Below, in pieces: positions 62,378 to 64,000 of a DNA stretch of 64,000 nucleotides. Numbering within the stretch: the first letter of the stretch is position 1; the number at the start of each line of letters is the position of its first letter. Both the position numbers and the translations under genes were made by a program. The notes beneath the pieces were generated by a model. The model worked only from the letters and a program-made list of their open reading frames with translations, did no database searches and was not told where the DNA came from. Origin of the DNA: Eutreptiella sp. 'Long Island Sound 2002' (lineage: Eukaryota; Euglenozoa; Euglenophyceae; Eutreptiales; Eutreptiaceae); assembly GCA_964036045.1 (NCBI GenBank), contig OZ038382.1, positions 116,346,429 through 116,410,428 of the forward strand, written 5' to 3'.

Positions 62378-63953
62378 TCTGGAGTCAAAGGAGTCTTCAC
62401 GACATGCGCAAATGCGCCCTCAAACCGTGAACAGAGACACATGCTCAGGTTCGGTTCCTTCACCATTGACACCTCCAAGTGTCGAATTCTTTTCGGGTTT
62501 ATGGGTGCTGGTGGTGGTGTTCAGCTCTTCTTGAGGACTTCCGCCACCAGGTCTTCGGAATCGTTTTCTAGGCCGTTGTAGGCCTTTCTCTGCTCTTGGA
62601 GCGGGATCGAAACCGTCCCTTGCTGTCTCGACTCTGATCTTGTCTTGGTGTGTTCAACCTTGATTCCCGACGTTCTTGTCCTCGGGATGGCGGTTGACCT
62701 TTTGGGCAGTCACGGACCAAGTGGCCTTGTTCACCACAATTGTAGCAACGCCTGCTTTCTCGACCATCTTGGCGTCCACCATGTTGGCGTCCGAACCGTT
62801 CACCAATGTAGGCATGTAGCTCGTCTCGGAGCTTGGCAATTGCATCGAGGTTCATCGGCTCTGCCACAGTCGAAGCCGTGGGCGCTGCAGCTGGGGTCGG
62901 CATGGGATTGACGTGTGGCGTTGGCATAGGGTTGGATGGGAACGTGGAAGTCGACGTAGGTGGAACCATCATAGGCGGGGGTCTCGACACTGCAGGACCC
63001 AGAGTGTGATCTGATGTCGTTCTCGATGCGTTCTGTACCTCTTCGAGCTGATACCCAGCCGCAATGTAGGCTTCCGCGATGGTCTCTACCAAGGCATCGA
63101 ATCCAGATGGCCTATTAGAACGCCATCTTCAACAATGTACTGCCGACAAACAGCGTCATTCAACAAACCTTCAACAAATCGAGAGTTGACGAGGTAACGC
63201 ATCCGGAGGTCACTGGTGTTATTCTTCGACTTGATAACGCAAGTACCAAAATTCCCGAACGTAGTCTGCATGTCGAGGGAACTCGCTCTCTTTCAAGCTC
63301 AACATCCTCGACAATTACACCGGTTCATGGGATATGCAGTCGAAGCGTTGGTCTAACACACGCATGAGCTCGAACCAGTCATCCTGTACAGCCTTCGTCA
63401 AGCTATGATAATGCTCAGCAGCACCACCATCGAGGATGAATGACATGGTTGCCGCCTGATCGACGGGTGAGGTGATATCCGACAAGGTGAAGGCTCGTAA
63501 CAAATCCTCCTTCCCTGTTCGAAACTCTCATCATCCAGGTCTTCCAGAGAATCTCTTGACCAGTTTGTTCAAGCGCTCGACACGGCGTCCCAAAATCTCT
63601 TGCGTAGGAGCACGCTGGACTGCGAACTGATGTGCTCGATGTGGTTCTAAGGCAGGCAGTTGTGGAAGTGGTTGCTGACCAGTTGCTGCAGTAGCATTTG
63701 CTGTTGTTGCCTGCAATGCCTCAATGCGTTGTTCCAATTCGATAACTTTGGCTTGAGTATCTGCAAGCTTTTGCAAACAGCTGTGAAGATCATGAGAGAG
63801 ACATGGAAACCACTCGCTTTCTCGACTAGCGATGCGCTCTGCGATGAACGTTTCTAACGAGATCAAAAATTCGTGATGAAAGGGTGAATCACTTCGAAAC
63901 AGACTGTCTCTGATGAAGTGCAGCATGGCTGCATCGTCGAAGGATCGCTCCAT
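62378..63953 (-). pseudogene. Gypsy gag, decayed
   Basis: ATG at 63953 (MERSFDDAAMLHFIRDSLFR) opens 140 codons with a coiled-coil stretch (LADTQAKVIELEQRIEALQA). After a frameshift at about 63530: LLRAFTLSDITSPVDQAATM and DDWFELMRVLDQRFD (capsid-like), a TAA at about 63315, FRHADY-type capsid sequence, more stops, then MVETIAEAYIAAGYQLEEVQ and the CCHC knuckle CYNCGEQGHLVRDC at about 62760, an RS-like basic tail ending at 62568. 62567-62378 is the gag-pol junction in broken frame. Confidence 0.85.
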
Positions 63954-64000
63954 TGTAGATCAAAAGCCAAATCAAGTTGACAGCGTCGAAGATTGAACTC
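63954..64000. other. Leader upstream of gag, no feature identified
   Basis: 47 bases to the window edge; the 5' LTR of the decayed Gypsy element must lie beyond it. Confidence 0.5.

Overview
This window is from a large, repeat-rich eukaryotic nuclear genome. I see no host single-copy gene, no rRNA, no intact tRNA and no CRISPR. Nearly all recognisable coding sequence belongs to two retroelement classes: Ty3/Gypsy-type LTR retrotransposons with C-terminal chromodomains, and very long GC-rich non-LTR (LINE-type) elements with AP-endonuclease, reverse transcriptase (RT) and RNase H domains. The content suits an alga or early streptophyte with a big genome, but nothing here fixes the species. The sequence alternates between roughly 45-50% GC stretches (LTR elements, spacers) and C-rich, G-poor (+ strand) stretches from about 17.4 to 44.2 kb, with the mirror image (G-rich + strand) from 44.2 to 52.5 kb.

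Layout. 2-1312 is the decayed 3' end of a Gypsy integrase/chromodomain gene. 3885-15323 is an almost intact minus-strand Gypsy chromovirus: matched LTRs, 5-bp target duplication, polypurine tract, primer-binding site, an 833-aa gag and a 1632-aa pol in the same frame, separated only by a TGA followed by CGG. 15329-17390 is unannotatable spacer. 17.4-26.09 kb holds two related arrays of ~210-bp tandem repeats separated by CA/A-rich DNA, then a ~0.87-kb 3'-terminal block ending in a heptamer tail (TCAAACC)3. Directly after the tail begins a plus-strand LINE-like element (26.09-44.23 kb): ORF1, endonuclease, RT, RNase H, zinc knuckle, a long C-terminal extension, a separate RS-rich ORF, ~610-bp tandem repeats, and the same 3' block and heptamer tail. 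A 1573-bp insertion with a 16-bp target duplication splits it between endonuclease and RT.

44.23-52.54 kb is a second, minus-strand relative of this LINE without endonuclease or RT catalytic core, apparently lodged inside the heptamer tail of the first; its RS-rich ORF contains 46-residue tandem repeats. 52.6 kb to the right edge is a decayed minus-strand Gypsy element with gag, pol, a chromodomain and a long extra ORF downstream of pol; that extra ORF is interrupted by a pair of ~533-bp direct repeats (55047-56822) resembling a small non-autonomous LTR element.

Together the window is a nested retroelement cluster. The most interesting system is the LINE lineage: about 16.5 kb after removing the insertion, a telomere-like heptamer tail, head-to-tail stacking, internal tandem arrays near the 3' end and an RS-repeat accessory protein. 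Second is the Gypsy element whose gag-pol junction looks like UGA-CGG stop-codon readthrough.
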